Shown one piece after another: positions 9,964 through 18,710 of a stretch of 64,000 nucleotides of DNA (within the stretch, counting starts at the first letter, position 1; the number at the start of each line of letters is the position of its first letter). The notes below the pieces were generated by a model that saw only the letters and a program-made list of their open reading frames with translations, was not told where the DNA came from and searched no databases. The stretch covers positions 1 to 64,000 of the forward strand of contig NZ_WBMS02000036.1 in NCBI RefSeq assembly GCF_008923205.2. Reading direction: 5' to 3'. The translations under genes and the position numbers were made by a program. The DNA is from Actinomadura physcomitrii. GTDB lineage: Bacteria; Actinomycetota; Actinomycetes; Streptosporangiales; Streptosporangiaceae.

Positions 9964-11097
9964 TCACCCGCCCGGCGCGGCGAGCCAGTGGCGCAGCGCC
10001 CACCACCAGTGCGCCGTCCGCTCCACCGCCGTCCCGCCGGACGGGTCGAGCAGCGCACCGCCGGTCAGCTCCTGGAACCGCCGCACCCGGTACTTCACCG
10101 TGTTGCCGTGGACGTGCAGGGCGGCGGCGGTCGGCTCGATCCGGCCGCCGTGGCCGAGGTAGGCGAGCGCGGTCGCGGCGAGCTCCCGGTGGAACGGGTC
10201 GTCGCGGTCGAGGCCGCCGAGCAGCCCGCTCGCGAGCAGCCCGCCGAGGTCGGGCTCGGCCTCGGTGACGGTGAGCAGCGCGAGGCCGGCCAGCTCCCGC
10301 AGCCCGGCGAGGCCCGCCGCGGCGCCGGCGCGCAGGGCGCGGCGTCCCAGGTCGTAGAGCGGCGCGACGGCCCCGGGCCGCGCGGGCGGCGCCGCGACGA
10401 GCAGCGGCCCGGTCCGGACGGGGGCCGGCAGCCGCGCCACGAGCGCGGCGAGCCGCCCGTCCACCAGCCCGCACAGGGCGGGGCCCGCGGCGGCCAGGCG
10501 CGCCTCCAGCCCGGCGGCCACCGCCGGGTCGCTGACGTCCGACACGACGCAGTGGTACTCGGCGTCCGGGTCGAGCGGGGCGAGGACGGGGACGGACTCG
10601 CCGTGCAGCAGCTGCCGCAGCATCTGGACGCGGCCCTCCCGCGTCGTGCGCGCCATCTCCAGCTCGGCGACCCGGTGCGCGTGCACCATCCGGTGGACGA
10701 GCGCGGTGTTGATCTCGTCGATGCGGCTGACGCCGTCCAGCAGCAGCGCGTCCGGCACCCCGCGGCGGCGGCCGTCCGCGATGAGCGTGCGGACGAGGTG
10801 CGCCCGGCCCGCCTGGAACCCGTCCAGGAACGCCGCGACCGGCACGCCCTGCCGGGCCCGGTCCGAGCCGAGCCGTTCGGCGGCGGCGAGCAGCTCCTCG
10901 CCGGGGACGCCGTCCGCCAGCGCGGCGAGCACGCCCCGCAGCAGCGCCCGGGTGTGCCGGCGCGTCTCCTCCTCGGGCAGCGCCGCCACCATCTCCGACC
11001 GGCCGCGCGCGGCGCGGACCGCGCCCTCCAGCAGCTCCGGGTCGTCGCCGTGCTCGCTCACCAGCCGCAGGAACCGGCCGCCCTCGCTGGACTCCAT
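9964..11097 (-). CDS. PucR-family (CdaR-like) transcriptional regulator
   Basis: I place the start at ATG 11097 (MESSEGGRFLRLVSEHG), behind GGGGGACA; an in-frame ATG ten codons upstream has no site. The 377-residue protein has an N-terminal RsbRD-like helical domain (residues ~25-145, with GVPVAAFLDGFQAGRAHL), a GGDEF-like middle domain, and the C-terminal PucR HTH_30 (PTAAALHVHGNTVKYRVRRF). Homologues activate catabolic genes. It is divergent from the class II aldolase-like gene at 11243 with 145 bp between start codons, so it probably controls that gene and itself. Confidence 0.88.
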   Translation of the reverse strand: MESSEGGRFLRLVSEHGDDPELLEGAVRAARGRSEMVAALPEEETRRHTRALLRGVLAALADGVPGEELLAAAERLGSDRARQGVPVAAFLDGFQAGRAHLVRTLIADGRRRGVPDALLLDGVSRIDEINTALVHRMVHAHRVAELEMARTTREGRVQMLRQLLHGESVPVLAPLDPDAEYHCVVSDVSDPAVAAGLEARLAAAGPALCGLVDGRLAALVARLPAPVRTGPLLVAAPPARPGAVAPLYDLGRRALRAGAAAGLAGLRELAGLALLTVTEAEPDLGGLLASGLLGGLDRDDPFHRELAATALAYLGHGGRIEPTAAALHVHGNTVKYRVRRFQELTGGALLDPSGGTAVERTAHWWWALRHWLAAPGG

Positions 11098-11242
11098 GCC
11101 GCCATTGTCCCCCGCCGTTGTCCTCATCGGACAACGAGCCGGGCCGGGCTTGGGCCGCCTCCCCTAGCGGGCCGCCCGCCGCCCGGTGTTCGCTTGCGGT
11201 AGTGCCCGGCGGTGTCCCGCCCAGAGCCCGAGGAGTTCGCCG

Positions 11243-12037
11243 ATGTCCGACGACGAGCAGTTCCTGGAGAAGCTGCCCACCGACCTGATCTTCCGGCTGC
11301 CGCCGACCTTCGACAACGTGGAGGACGAGCGCCGGCACCGCAAGGAGCGGCTCGCCGCCGCGCTGCGGATCTTCGGCAAGTTCGGCTTCGAGGAGGGCGT
11401 CGCCGGGCACATCACCGCCCGCGACCCCGAGCGCACCGACCACTTCTGGGTCAACCCGTTCGGGATGTCGTTCAAGCACATCAAGGTCAGCGACCTCATC
11501 CTGGTCAACCACCAGGGCCAGGTCGTCGAGGGCCGCTACCCGGTGAACGAGGCCGCGTTCGCGATCCACTCCCAGGTGCACCAGGCCCGTCCGGACGTGG
11601 TCGCCGCCGCGCACAGCCACTCCACGCACGGCCGGGCGATCTCCGCGCTCGGCCAGAAGCTGGAGCCGATCACGCAGGACGTGTGCGCCTTCTACCAGGA
11701 CCACGGCCTGTTCGACGACTACACCGGCGTGGTCACCGACCTGGAGGAGGGCAAGCGCATCGCCGCCGCCCTCGGCGAGTACAAGGCCGTCATCCTGCGC
11801 AACCACGGCCTGCTCACCGTCGGCGACACCGTCGACGCCGCCGCCTGGTGGTTCATCACGATGGAGCGCTCGTGCCAGGTGCAGCTGCTGGCGAAGGCCG
11901 CCGGCCAGGTCGTGCCGATCGAGCACGACAACGCGGTCCTCACCCACGAGCAGATCGGCAACGACCTCGTCGGCTGGATCAACTACCAGCCGCTCTACGA
12001 CCAGATCAGCCGCGAGCAGCCCGACCTGTTCGACTGA
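11243..12037 (+). CDS. Class II aldolase/adducin-family protein
   Basis: Start ATG 11243 follows GAGGAGTTCGCCG. The 264 residues show the zinc-aldolase fold: GFEEGVAGHITARDPE, FWVNPFGMSFKHIKVSDLILV, then the metal-binding HSHSTHG and the distal His in ILRNHGLLTVGDTVDAA. The metal triad (HxH plus distal His) is intact. Members cleave or decarboxylate sugar phosphates; this adducin-like branch in actinobacteria often lacks a known substrate. The divergent PucR regulator suggests inducible catabolism. Confidence 0.9.
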   Translation: MSDDEQFLEKLPTDLIFRLPPTFDNVEDERRHRKERLAAALRIFGKFGFEEGVAGHITARDPERTDHFWVNPFGMSFKHIKVSDLILVNHQGQVVEGRYPVNEAAFAIHSQVHQARPDVVAAAHSHSTHGRAISALGQKLEPITQDVCAFYQDHGLFDDYTGVVTDLEEGKRIAAALGEYKAVILRNHGLLTVGDTVDAAAWWFITMERSCQVQLLAKAAGQVVPIEHDNAVLTHEQIGNDLVGWINYQPLYDQISREQPDLFD

Positions 12038-12048
12038 CCCCGGCTCGG

Positions 12049-12083
12049 CGGCCCCGGCGCACCCCCCGTTCGCGCCGGGGCCG
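12049..12083. terminator. Terminator hairpin of the aldolase-like gene
   Basis: A 12-bp stem, CGGCCCCGGCGC (12049-12060) with GCGCCGGGGCCG (12072-12083), starts 12 nt past the stop and lies between convergent genes. Confidence 0.75.
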
Positions 12084-12116
12084 CGGCATGCCCGGGGCCC
12101 CGCGCCCGCCGGAGGC

Positions 12117-12575
12117 TCAGCGGGCCCTCGGGTCGTGGTACGCCAGGAGCACGCGCGCCATGCGTCCGAACTCGGCGCGGTCCGCGGCCGACAGCGGGGC
12201 CAGCAGGTCGGCGTCCAGCTCGGCGGCGCGGCGGCCGATCGCGTCCAGCTCCGCGCGGCCCGCTTCGGTCGGCTCGACCACGTACCGGCGCCGGTCGGAC
12301 GGGTCGCGTTCGCGCCGGACGAACCCGGCCGCCTCCAGCCGGCCGACCACCTCCACCAGGTCGCTCGGATCGATCCGCAGCCGCGTGCCCAGCTCCCGCT
12401 GCGAGGCCGGGGACGCGTCGTCCAGCGCGGACAGCACGGCGAAGTGCCACAGGCCGAGCCCGTGCTCGTCCATCAGCCGCCCCATCCGGACGCGGCCGGC
12501 CCGCCCGACCTGCGCCAGCACGAACGTGGTGATGCCGAGCAGGCGGGGCGGCAGCGGGCCCGCGGTGTCGTCCAT
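12117..12575 (-). CDS. MarR-family transcriptional regulator
   Basis: This 152-residue winged-helix protein has the MarR arrangement: helical dimer arms at both ends, recognition region QRELGTRLRIDPSDLVEVVGRLEAAG (in parts: QRELGTRLRIDPSDLVEVV, GRLEAAG), and wing RERDPSDRRRYVVEPTEAG with the DxRxxR signature. It is divergent from a VOC-family gene with 56 bp between starts. That short interval contains two ACACCCA copies (near 12593 and 12611) and an ATTGGTGCAC segment that may form the operator. It is likely a repressor of itself and of the VOC gene. Confidence 0.9.
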   Translation of the reverse strand: MDDTAGPLPPRLLGITTFVLAQVGRAGRVRMGRLMDEHGLGLWHFAVLSALDDASPASQRELGTRLRIDPSDLVEVVGRLEAAGFVRRERDPSDRRRYVVEPTEAGRAELDAIGRRAAELDADLLAPLSAADRAEFGRMARVLLAYHDPRAR

Positions 12576-12631
12576 GGCCCTATTGTAGGGTTACACCCAT
12601 CATTGGTGCACACCCACGAATTGGAGGCGGC

Positions 12632-13033
12632 ATGGACGCGCTCTACCCGCGCCTGCTGGTGGACGACTTCGACGCCTGCGCCCGGTTCTACGCCGCGGCG
12701 CTCGACGAGCTGCTCGGCATCCGGCCGGTCAAGATGCTCCCCGACGCGCAGTACGCCAACTGGGACCTCGAAGGCGAGTGCGTCCTGGTCGTGATGGGAC
12801 GCGCCCGCATGGCCGAGACGGTGGGCACCGCCGGCCTGCCCGCGCCGTCCGGGCAGGACGGCTCGATGCTGGTGTTCCGGGTCGGCGACGTCGGCAAGGC
12901 CGCCGCCGCGCTGGCCGCGCTCGGCGCCGTCATGGTCGCCGAGCCGGCGGACCGCCCCGAATGGGGGCCCGGGCTGCGGACCGCGCACCTGCGCGACCCC
13001 GGCGGCAACCTGCTGGAACTCCAGTCGTACTGA
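12632..13033 (+). CDS. VOC-family (glyoxalase/bleomycin-resistance fold) protein
   Basis: Start ATG 12632 follows TTGGAGGCGGC. The 133-residue protein has two beta-alpha-beta-beta-beta repeats: LYPRLLVDDFDACARFYAAAL and SMLVFRVGDVGKAAAALAALGA, ending in RTAHLRDPGGNLLELQSY with the C-terminal metal-site Glu. The usual first-repeat His is replaced (YPRLLV), so metal binding may be incomplete. It may bind or modify a small electrophile or drug. The divergent MarR gene is its probable regulator. Confidence 0.87.
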   Translation: MDALYPRLLVDDFDACARFYAAALDELLGIRPVKMLPDAQYANWDLEGECVLVVMGRARMAETVGTAGLPAPSGQDGSMLVFRVGDVGKAAAALAALGAVMVAEPADRPEWGPGLRTAHLRDPGGNLLELQSY

Positions 13034-13097
13034 CCCCGCCCCCGAGGGGGATCAGCGCGGGAGCGGGTGCCGGCGCGGGCGTCGCGGGACGGGCGCC

Positions 13098-13128
13098 CGG
13101 CCCGGCGGGGGGAGGTTCCGCCGGGCCG
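13098..13128. terminator. Terminator hairpin after the VOC gene
   Basis: An 11-bp stem, CGGCCCGGCGG (13098-13108) with CCGCCGGGCCG (13118-13128), lies in the 209-nt gap between convergent genes. Nothing else was seen in that gap. Confidence 0.65.
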
Positions 13129-13242
13129 AGCCCGGTGTGAGCCCGTGCCCCAAAGGACATCACGCACCCGGAGACGGGCGCTTGTCCCCCATCGACGAAA
13201 AGGAACGCGCCAACCCGCCGGGAAATGACAGGACCGGCGCTC

Positions 13243-14664
13243 TCAGTCCCCGTCGCGGGTCGCCTCGGCCAGCGGCAGCAGCACCTGGAAGCGGGTGTCG
13301 CCCGGCAGCGACTCCACCTTGATGTCGCCGCCGTGCCGGTCCGCGACGATCCGCCAGGAGATGTCGAGGCCGAGGCCCGTCCCCTGCCCCACCGGCTTCG
13401 TGGTGAAGAACGGCGTGAAGATCCGGTCGATGTTCTCCTCGGGGATGCCGCAGCCGGTGTCGGCGATCTCCACCATCGCCTGGTCGTTCACCCGGGCCGT
13501 CCGGATGGTGAGCGTGCCCTGGCCGTCCATCGCGTACAGCGCGTTCACGATCAGGTTCGTCCATACCTGGTTCAGCTCCGCCGCGTACACCGGGACGGGC
13601 GGCAGCGACTCGTCGTAGACGGTCTTGACCGCCACGCCCGGCCCGAACTTGCGCTTGAGCATCGTCAGCGTGCTGTCCAGCAGCTCACGCAGGTCGACCC
13701 GCTGGTAGGCGGCCCGGTCCAGCTGCGAGTACTGGCGGGCGGAGTCCAGCAGCGCCGTGATCCGGTCCATCGCCTCGGAGATCTCCGCCTGCAGCTGCCC
13801 GACCTCCATCACCTCGGCGAGCCACCGGATCGCCGACGGCAGGTGCTCCCCGGCCGCCTGCGCGACCTCCTCGGCCTGCTCCACGCCGATCCCGGCGGAG
13901 ACCAGGCCGGGCGCGAGGTCCCAGGCGTCCGCGACGCCGTGCTCGTCCAGCCAGTCGCCCAGCTCGTCCTCGGCGTCGCTGACCTCGAGCGGGCTGCGCC
14001 GCCCGCTCGGCGCCGCGGGCAGCGTGGGCCGCAGCGCCACCAGCGCCGCCAGCCGCGTGCAGTCGGCGCCCTGCGCGGCGAGGTCGGCCAGCGTCTTCTG
14101 CGCCGCGACCAGCCGGTCGCCGAGCTCGGCGCTGGCCCGGGCCGCCGCGGCGGCCGGGTTGTTCAGCTCGTGGGTGAGGCCCGCGGTGATCGTGCCGAGC
14201 GCGGTGAGCCGCTCGCGCTGGTCGACGGCCCGCCGCAGGTTCGTCATCCCGAAGAAGATCCCGGCCAGCAGGTGCGTCGCCATCGGGAACCACTTGCGGA
14301 CGGCCTTGCTGAACTTGCGGGCCGGCAGCACGAACACCCGCGACGGCCGCGTCGCCCTCAGCGTGTGCTGGTACTTCTGCTCGATCTGGTCGTCCAGGTA
14401 CGCCTGGACGGCCCCGCCGTAGGTGCCGGGGCGCGACGTCCGGCTGGTCTCGACCGAGTGGTCGCGGACCTGCTGGCTCATCACCATCTCGCCGTCGAGC
14501 AGCACGTACAGGAACTCGGCGGGATCGCCCTGCGCGCAGATCACGCCGTCGGCCGGCACCTCGGCGACGGTGCCGCACGCCGACAGCCATTCCAGCTTCT
14601 GGTCGTCGAGGTCCTCGAAGAGGAACAGCGACCGCAGCTCCTCCGGCGACGCGGTAGTGCTCAT
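13243..14664 (-). CDS. Histidine kinase with N-terminal cyclic-nucleotide-binding domain
   Basis: The start is ATG 14664, behind GAAGGAGGCACGA; an upstream in-frame ATG is ignored. Of 473 residues, ~1-125 form a cNMP-binding-like beta roll (FEDLDDQKLEWLSACG, ICAQGDPAEFLYVLLDGEM). The H-box is AGLTHELNNP with His165. The ATPase domain has NQVWTNLIVNALYAM (N-box), DTGCGIP (G1), FTPFFTTK (F-box) and GTGLGLD (G2), all intact. There is no membrane segment, so it senses a cytosolic signal. It lies 43 nt downstream of the response-regulator/flavoprotein gene on the same strand and is its obvious partner. Whether it truly binds cAMP is unproven. Confidence 0.9.
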   Translation of the reverse strand: MSTTASPEELRSLFLFEDLDDQKLEWLSACGTVAEVPADGVICAQGDPAEFLYVLLDGEMVMSQQVRDHSVETSRTSRPGTYGGAVQAYLDDQIEQKYQHTLRATRPSRVFVLPARKFSKAVRKWFPMATHLLAGIFFGMTNLRRAVDQRERLTALGTITAGLTHELNNPAAAAARASAELGDRLVAAQKTLADLAAQGADCTRLAALVALRPTLPAAPSGRRSPLEVSDAEDELGDWLDEHGVADAWDLAPGLVSAGIGVEQAEEVAQAAGEHLPSAIRWLAEVMEVGQLQAEISEAMDRITALLDSARQYSQLDRAAYQRVDLRELLDSTLTMLKRKFGPGVAVKTVYDESLPPVPVYAAELNQVWTNLIVNALYAMDGQGTLTIRTARVNDQAMVEIADTGCGIPEENIDRIFTPFFTTKPVGQGTGLGLDISWRIVADRHGGDIKVESLPGDTRFQVLLPLAEATRDGD

Positions 14665-14707
14665 TCGTGCCTCCTTCGAGGGGGGGACGACCCCCACGCC
14701 CCCCGGC

Positions 14708-16378
14708 TCACGCCTGTTCCAGATAGCGGTGCACGAGCGCGACGGCCATGGCGCCGTCGCCGACGGCGGACGCGACCCGCTTCATCGACTCCGCGCGGAC
14801 GTCCCCCGCCGCGAACACGCCGGGGACGCTGGTCTCCAGGTGGTACGGCTGGCGGGCGAGCGGCCACCCGGCCGGGCGGCGCCCGCCGGCGACCAGGTCG
14901 GGGCCGGTGACGACGTACCCGCGCTCGTCGCGCTCGACGAAGCCGTCCAGCCAGTCCGTGCCCGGTTCGGCGCCGATGAACACGAACAGCCAGTGCGCGT
15001 CGATGGTCTTCTTCCCGCCCGGCCACGCGATCGTGAGGCGCTCGAGCCGGTCGGCGCCCTCCGCGGCGCAGACGGTCTTCCCGGTGTGCACCTCGATGTT
15101 GGGCGTCTGCCGGATCTGCTCGATCAGGTAGTGCGACATCGACTTCTCCAGGCCGTCCGCCCGGACGATGATGTGCACCTTCTTGGCGTACCTGGCCAGG
15201 TGCACGGCCGCCTGGCCGGCGGAGTTGGCGCCGCCGACCACGGCGACCTCCTCGTCCGCGCACGACGGCGCCTCGGTGAGCGCCGCGCCGTAGTACACGC
15301 CGCGGCCCACGAAGTCCTCGACGCCCTCGGCGTTCAGCCGCCGGTACGACACGCCGCTGGCGAGGATGACGGCGTGCGCCGCGATCTCCGTGCCGTCGGC
15401 GAGCCGCGCCGCCCGGGCGGTGCCGCGCGCCTCCAGCCCGACGACCTCCCCGGCCTGCAGCAGCTCGGCGCCGAACCGGTCGGCCTGCCGGCGCGCCCGG
15501 TCGGCGAGCTGCTGGCCGGTGACCCCGTCGGGGAAGCCGAGGTAGTTCTCGATCCGGGAGCTCTGCCCGGCCTGCCCGCCGAGCGCGCGGCGCTCCACCA
15601 CGACGGTCTTCAGTCCCTCGGACGCCCCGTACACCGCGGCGCCGAGCCCGGACGGCCCGCCGCCCACCACGATCAGGTCGTAGAACCCGGTGGACGGGGT
15701 GCTCGGCAGCCCGATCACCGACGCCAGCTCCGCGTCCGACGGCGCGCACAGCGTGTCCCCGCCGGCCGTCACCACCAGCGGCAGCTCCGGCGAGCCGGCC
15801 GCCGCGATCAGCTCCGCGCCCTCCGGGTCGGTGTCCATCAGCCAGGTGTAGGGGGCCTGGTGGCGGGCGAGGAAGTCGCGGACCTCGTAGCAGCGGGCCG
15901 ACCAGCGGTGCCCGACGACCCGCAGCTCGGCGGGCCGGGACCGGTCGGTGCGCCGCCACGCGTCCAGCTGCGCGTCGATCACCGGGTAGAACTTCTCCTC
16001 CGGCGGGTTCCACGGCTTCAGCAGGTAGTGGTCCAGATCGACGACGTTGATCGCGCGGATCGCGGCGTCGGTGTCGGCGTAGGCCGTCAGCAGGACCCGG
16101 CGCGCGTACGGGAACAGGTCCATGGCGCGTTCGAGGAACTCCACGCCGTTCATCTCGGGCATCCGGTGGTCGGCGAGCAGGACCGCCGTGTCGTCGCCGC
16201 GCAGCCGCAGCTCGCTCAGCGCCTCCAGGGCCTGCCGCCCGGACTCGGCGCGGACGATCCGGTACGACTCGGCGTACCGGCGGCGCAGGTCCCGCGCGAC
16301 CGCCCGGGACACGCCCGGATCGTCGTCGACGGTCAGCAGCACTGGTTTGGACAACGCGTCCCCCTCATCCCATGACAT
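14708..16378 (-). CDS. Response regulator fused to thioredoxin-reductase-like FAD oxidoreductase
   Basis: The start is ATG 16378 (MSWDEGDALSKP) or TTG 16354 behind GAGGGGG. Three parts make up 556 residues: a receiver domain (DDD at 18-20, phospho-acceptor Asp70 in LLADHRMPEMNG, Thr/Ser switch in LLTAYAD, Lys121); a glutaredoxin-like segment (~150-222) with one Cys163 where CPYC would be; and a class-II flavoprotein (FAD motif VVGGGPSGLGAA near 237, NADPH motif VVGGANSAGQAA). The CxxC pair of true thioredoxin reductases is absent: only one Cys (EAPSCADE) is near. It probably passes electrons from NADPH to an unknown acceptor under phosphorylation control by the downstream kinase. Confidence 0.9.
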   Translation of the reverse strand: MSWDEGDALSKPVLLTVDDDPGVSRAVARDLRRRYAESYRIVRAESGRQALEALSELRLRGDDTAVLLADHRMPEMNGVEFLERAMDLFPYARRVLLTAYADTDAAIRAINVVDLDHYLLKPWNPPEEKFYPVIDAQLDAWRRTDRSRPAELRVVGHRWSARCYEVRDFLARHQAPYTWLMDTDPEGAELIAAAGSPELPLVVTAGGDTLCAPSDAELASVIGLPSTPSTGFYDLIVVGGGPSGLGAAVYGASEGLKTVVVERRALGGQAGQSSRIENYLGFPDGVTGQQLADRARRQADRFGAELLQAGEVVGLEARGTARAARLADGTEIAAHAVILASGVSYRRLNAEGVEDFVGRGVYYGAALTEAPSCADEEVAVVGGANSAGQAAVHLARYAKKVHIIVRADGLEKSMSHYLIEQIRQTPNIEVHTGKTVCAAEGADRLERLTIAWPGGKKTIDAHWLFVFIGAEPGTDWLDGFVERDERGYVVTGPDLVAGGRRPAGWPLARQPYHLETSVPGVFAAGDVRAESMKRVASAVGDGAMAVALVHRYLEQA

Positions 16379-16484
16379 CCCCGGGCGAAGCCTACGTGGC
16401 CCGGCCGCGCCGCGCCCCCGTCCGCACCGGCCGGCCGCCACCCCGGCGCCCCGGGGCCGGGACCGCATCGGTAATGATCGTCGC

Positions 16485-17540
16485 ATGGACCTGCGTGTTG
16501 CGCTGATCGGATACGGCACCGGGGGCTCGGTGTTCCACGCGCCCCTGATCTCCTCGGTGCCGGGGATGCGGCTCGCCGCGGTCGTCACGGGGAACCCGGA
16601 GCGGCAGCGCGCCGTCGCCGAGCGCTACCCGGAGACGACGGTGCTCGCCAGCGCGGACCGGCTGTGGGAGGTGTCCGGCGCCTACGACCTGGTGGTGGTC
16701 GCCGCCCCGAACCGGCAGCACGTCCCGCTCGCCCGCACCGCGCTGACCTCCGGGCTCCCCGCCGTCGTGGACAAGCCGGTCGCGGCGGCGGCGGCGGACG
16801 CCCGGTCCCTCGCCGCGCTGAGCGCGGTGCGCGGGCTGCCGGTGATCCCGTTCCACAACCGGCGCTGGGACGGCGACTACCGGACCGTGCTGCGGCTGGC
16901 CGGCTCCGGCGCGCTCGGCGACGTGCTGCGGTTCGAGTCCCGGTTCGAGCGGTGGCGGCCCGAGGTGCGGGCGGGCTGGAAGGAGAGCACGGACCCGCGC
17001 GACGCCGGCGGCATCCTCTACGACCTCGGCTCCCACCTGATCGACCAGGCGATCGCGCTGTTCGGCCGTCCCGAGCGCGTCTACGCCGAGATCGACGCGC
17101 GGCGGCGCGGCGCGGCGGCGCCCGACGACGTGTTCGTGGCGCTGGAGCACCGCGGCGGGACGCGCTCCCACCTGTGGATGAGCGCGACCGCCGCGAGTCT
17201 CGGGCCGCGGTTCCGCGTCCTCGGCGACCGCGCCGCCTACACGGTGAGCGGGATGGACGGGCAGGAGGAGGCGCTGCGCAACGGGCTCACCCCGAAGGAC
17301 CCCGGTTACGGCATCGCGCCGCCCGAGTCGTACGGGCGGACCGGCACGCCCGGCGACGACCGCCCGGAGCCGACCGCCACGGGCGCCTACCACGAGTTCT
17401 ACGCGGCGGTGGCGCGGACGCTGCGCGGCGAGGCGCCCCCGCCGGTCACGCTCGCCGACGCGATCGCGGGCCTGGAGGTCATCGAGGCCGCGGTCCGCTC
17501 CGCCGGCGAGGGCACCGTCGTGAGCACCCGCCCGGAGTGA
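16485..17540 (+). CDS. Gfo/Idh/MocA-family NAD(P)-dependent oxidoreductase
   Basis: Start ATG 16485 (MDLRVALIGYGTGGSVFHAP). The 351-residue protein opens with a Rossmann motif (ALIGYGTGGSVFHAPL) and has the family's VVDKPVAA strand with catalytic Lys. The C-terminal substrate domain carries DAGGILYDLGSHLIDQAIALFG, whose His is the usual active-site residue (GSHLIDQ). Members oxidise sugars, inositols or derivatives. It is monocistronic, divergent from the response-regulator gene and convergent with the secreted protein gene. Substrate unknown. Confidence 0.9.
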   Translation: MDLRVALIGYGTGGSVFHAPLISSVPGMRLAAVVTGNPERQRAVAERYPETTVLASADRLWEVSGAYDLVVVAAPNRQHVPLARTALTSGLPAVVDKPVAAAAADARSLAALSAVRGLPVIPFHNRRWDGDYRTVLRLAGSGALGDVLRFESRFERWRPEVRAGWKESTDPRDAGGILYDLGSHLIDQAIALFGRPERVYAEIDARRRGAAAPDDVFVALEHRGGTRSHLWMSATAASLGPRFRVLGDRAAYTVSGMDGQEEALRNGLTPKDPGYGIAPPESYGRTGTPGDDRPEPTATGAYHEFYAAVARTLRGEAPPPVTLADAIAGLEVIEAAVRSAGEGTVVSTRPE

Positions 17541-17565
17541 CCGCCCGCCACGGGACGGGCGCGCG

Positions 17566-18585
17566 TCACAGCACGGACACGTGCACGTGGTCGTAGTGGT
17601 TCTGGGTGACGCTGCCGCGGTCCTCCATCTGGCGCCATCCGCCGCTGCCGCGCATGTCGTAGATGCGCTGCCGCCAGATCACGTACTTGATGCCGAGCCG
17701 GGACGCGTTGTCGATCACGTACTGGGCGACGCGGTCGCCGTGCGCCTTGGCGGACGCGCTCGGCATCTTCCCGCCGGTGCTCTCCATGAAGTCGCAGGCG
17801 GTGCCGGAACCGTGGTCCTGCGGGTCGCCGGGACGCGAGCACCCGATGGTGGGGAACGGCCCGAACTTCCCGTCGATCTCCAGCAGGACCGTCCGCATCC
17901 GCGCGGTCATGGAGTTGCCGACGATCGGCGACTTGCTCCCGGAGACGCCGTCGGGCCTGCCGCCGCCCGCCGGGGCCTGCGGCACCTCGGGCCTGTACTT
18001 GGCGAGCAGCTTCTTGACGCGGGCGCGCTGACCCTCCAGGTCGTCGATCTCCTTGCGCACCTCGTCCAGCTTCGCCTGCGCCGTCCGGTGCGACTGCGCG
18101 GCCCTGGCGTTCAGCTGCTCGAGGCTCTGGACGCGGCGGCCGTTGTCCTGGCTGATGTGCTCGACCACGGAGGCGTCGCGCAGCGCCGAGGACGGGTCTC
18201 CCGAGGTGACGAGCGGGATGACGTCCAGCCGCCCGGTCATGTAGGTGGTGGCGGCGATGCGCGCGACGGACAGCCGGGCCGCGCCGTACTCCCGGTCGGC
18301 CCGCGACGCGTCGGCGCCCGCCCGCTCGGCGGCCTTCTTCGCCTCCTCGAGGGAGACGAGCTCGCCGCGGTACTGCTTGGACAGCGTGTCCGCGCGCTTC
18401 TTGAGCTTCGCGTACTCCTTCTTGAGGTCCTTCTTCGGCTCGGCGGGCACGCGGGCCGCGCCGCCGGAGGCCGGGGGGAGCGCCGCCGAGATCCCGACCG
18501 CGAGGACGGCCACCGCGAGCCGCCGCGCCGCCCGGCGCCCGCCGGCCGGGCGCGCCGTCCTGCCGAAGGGACCGAAGGCCGCCAC
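17566..18585 (-). CDS. Secreted coiled-coil protein with C-terminal ARB_07466/M15-like domain
   Basis: Start is GTG 18585, behind GGGAGTGATCT. A signal peptide covers ~1-45 (basic Arg cluster, then LAVAVLAVGISAALPPASGG). Residues ~50-200 are a long coiled coil (KKDLKKEYAKLKKRADTLSK; later LDEVRKEIDDLEGQRARVKK), as in cell-wall hydrolase partners of the NlpC/P60 and RipA type. The last ~120 residues form a domain with DHGSGTACDFM and a final NHYDHVHVSVL. These His/Asp residues resemble the metal site of M15 peptidases; from memory this is the ARB_07466-like C-terminal domain. It likely acts outside the cell on peptidoglycan. Confidence 0.83.
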   Translation of the reverse strand: MAAFGPFGRTARPAGGRRAARRLAVAVLAVGISAALPPASGGAARVPAEPKKDLKKEYAKLKKRADTLSKQYRGELVSLEEAKKAAERAGADASRADREYGAARLSVARIAATTYMTGRLDVIPLVTSGDPSSALRDASVVEHISQDNGRRVQSLEQLNARAAQSHRTAQAKLDEVRKEIDDLEGQRARVKKLLAKYRPEVPQAPAGGGRPDGVSGSKSPIVGNSMTARMRTVLLEIDGKFGPFPTIGCSRPGDPQDHGSGTACDFMESTGGKMPSASAKAHGDRVAQYVIDNASRLGIKYVIWRQRIYDMRGSGGWRQMEDRGSVTQNHYDHVHVSVL

Positions 18586-18670
18586 AGATCACTCCCGGAT
18601 AACAGGGGGTCGGAGATTGGCGGGCACGTTACCACAATCACCACAAACCCTCCGGCATTCCGGCGGGCTA

Positions 18671-18710
18671 CAGCGAGTCACCCGAAGTCACTCGAAGTCA
18701 ACCGAAGTCA
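18671..18710 (-). promoter_or_regulatory. Four 10-bp direct repeats upstream of the secreted protein gene
   Basis: Read on the minus strand, the unit TGACTTCGGN occurs at exact 10-bp steps: three good copies and one degenerate (TGACTCGCTG). They lie 86-125 bp upstream of the GTG at 18585. The same-face spacing of one helical turn suits a cooperative regulator. Between repeats and gene, TTGTGGT also occurs twice (near 18640). No regulator can be assigned. Confidence 0.5.

Noticed and set aside
9245..11947. A 900-codon open frame on the minus strand across the LLM, PucR and aldolase genes
   Set aside because: It is antisense or out of frame to three genes with clear family motifs; its product is Arg/Gly/Pro-rich without domains, as expected of GC-rich shadow frames.
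18586..18670. A c-di-AMP (ydaO-type) riboswitch ahead of the secreted cell-wall protein gene
   Set aside because: Such riboswitches precede related genes, but the 5' region here is short and I could not trace the conserved core.
18671..18710. Short regular repeats that might be read as a CRISPR
   Set aside because: Units are 10 bp with no spacers; no cas genes occur in the window.
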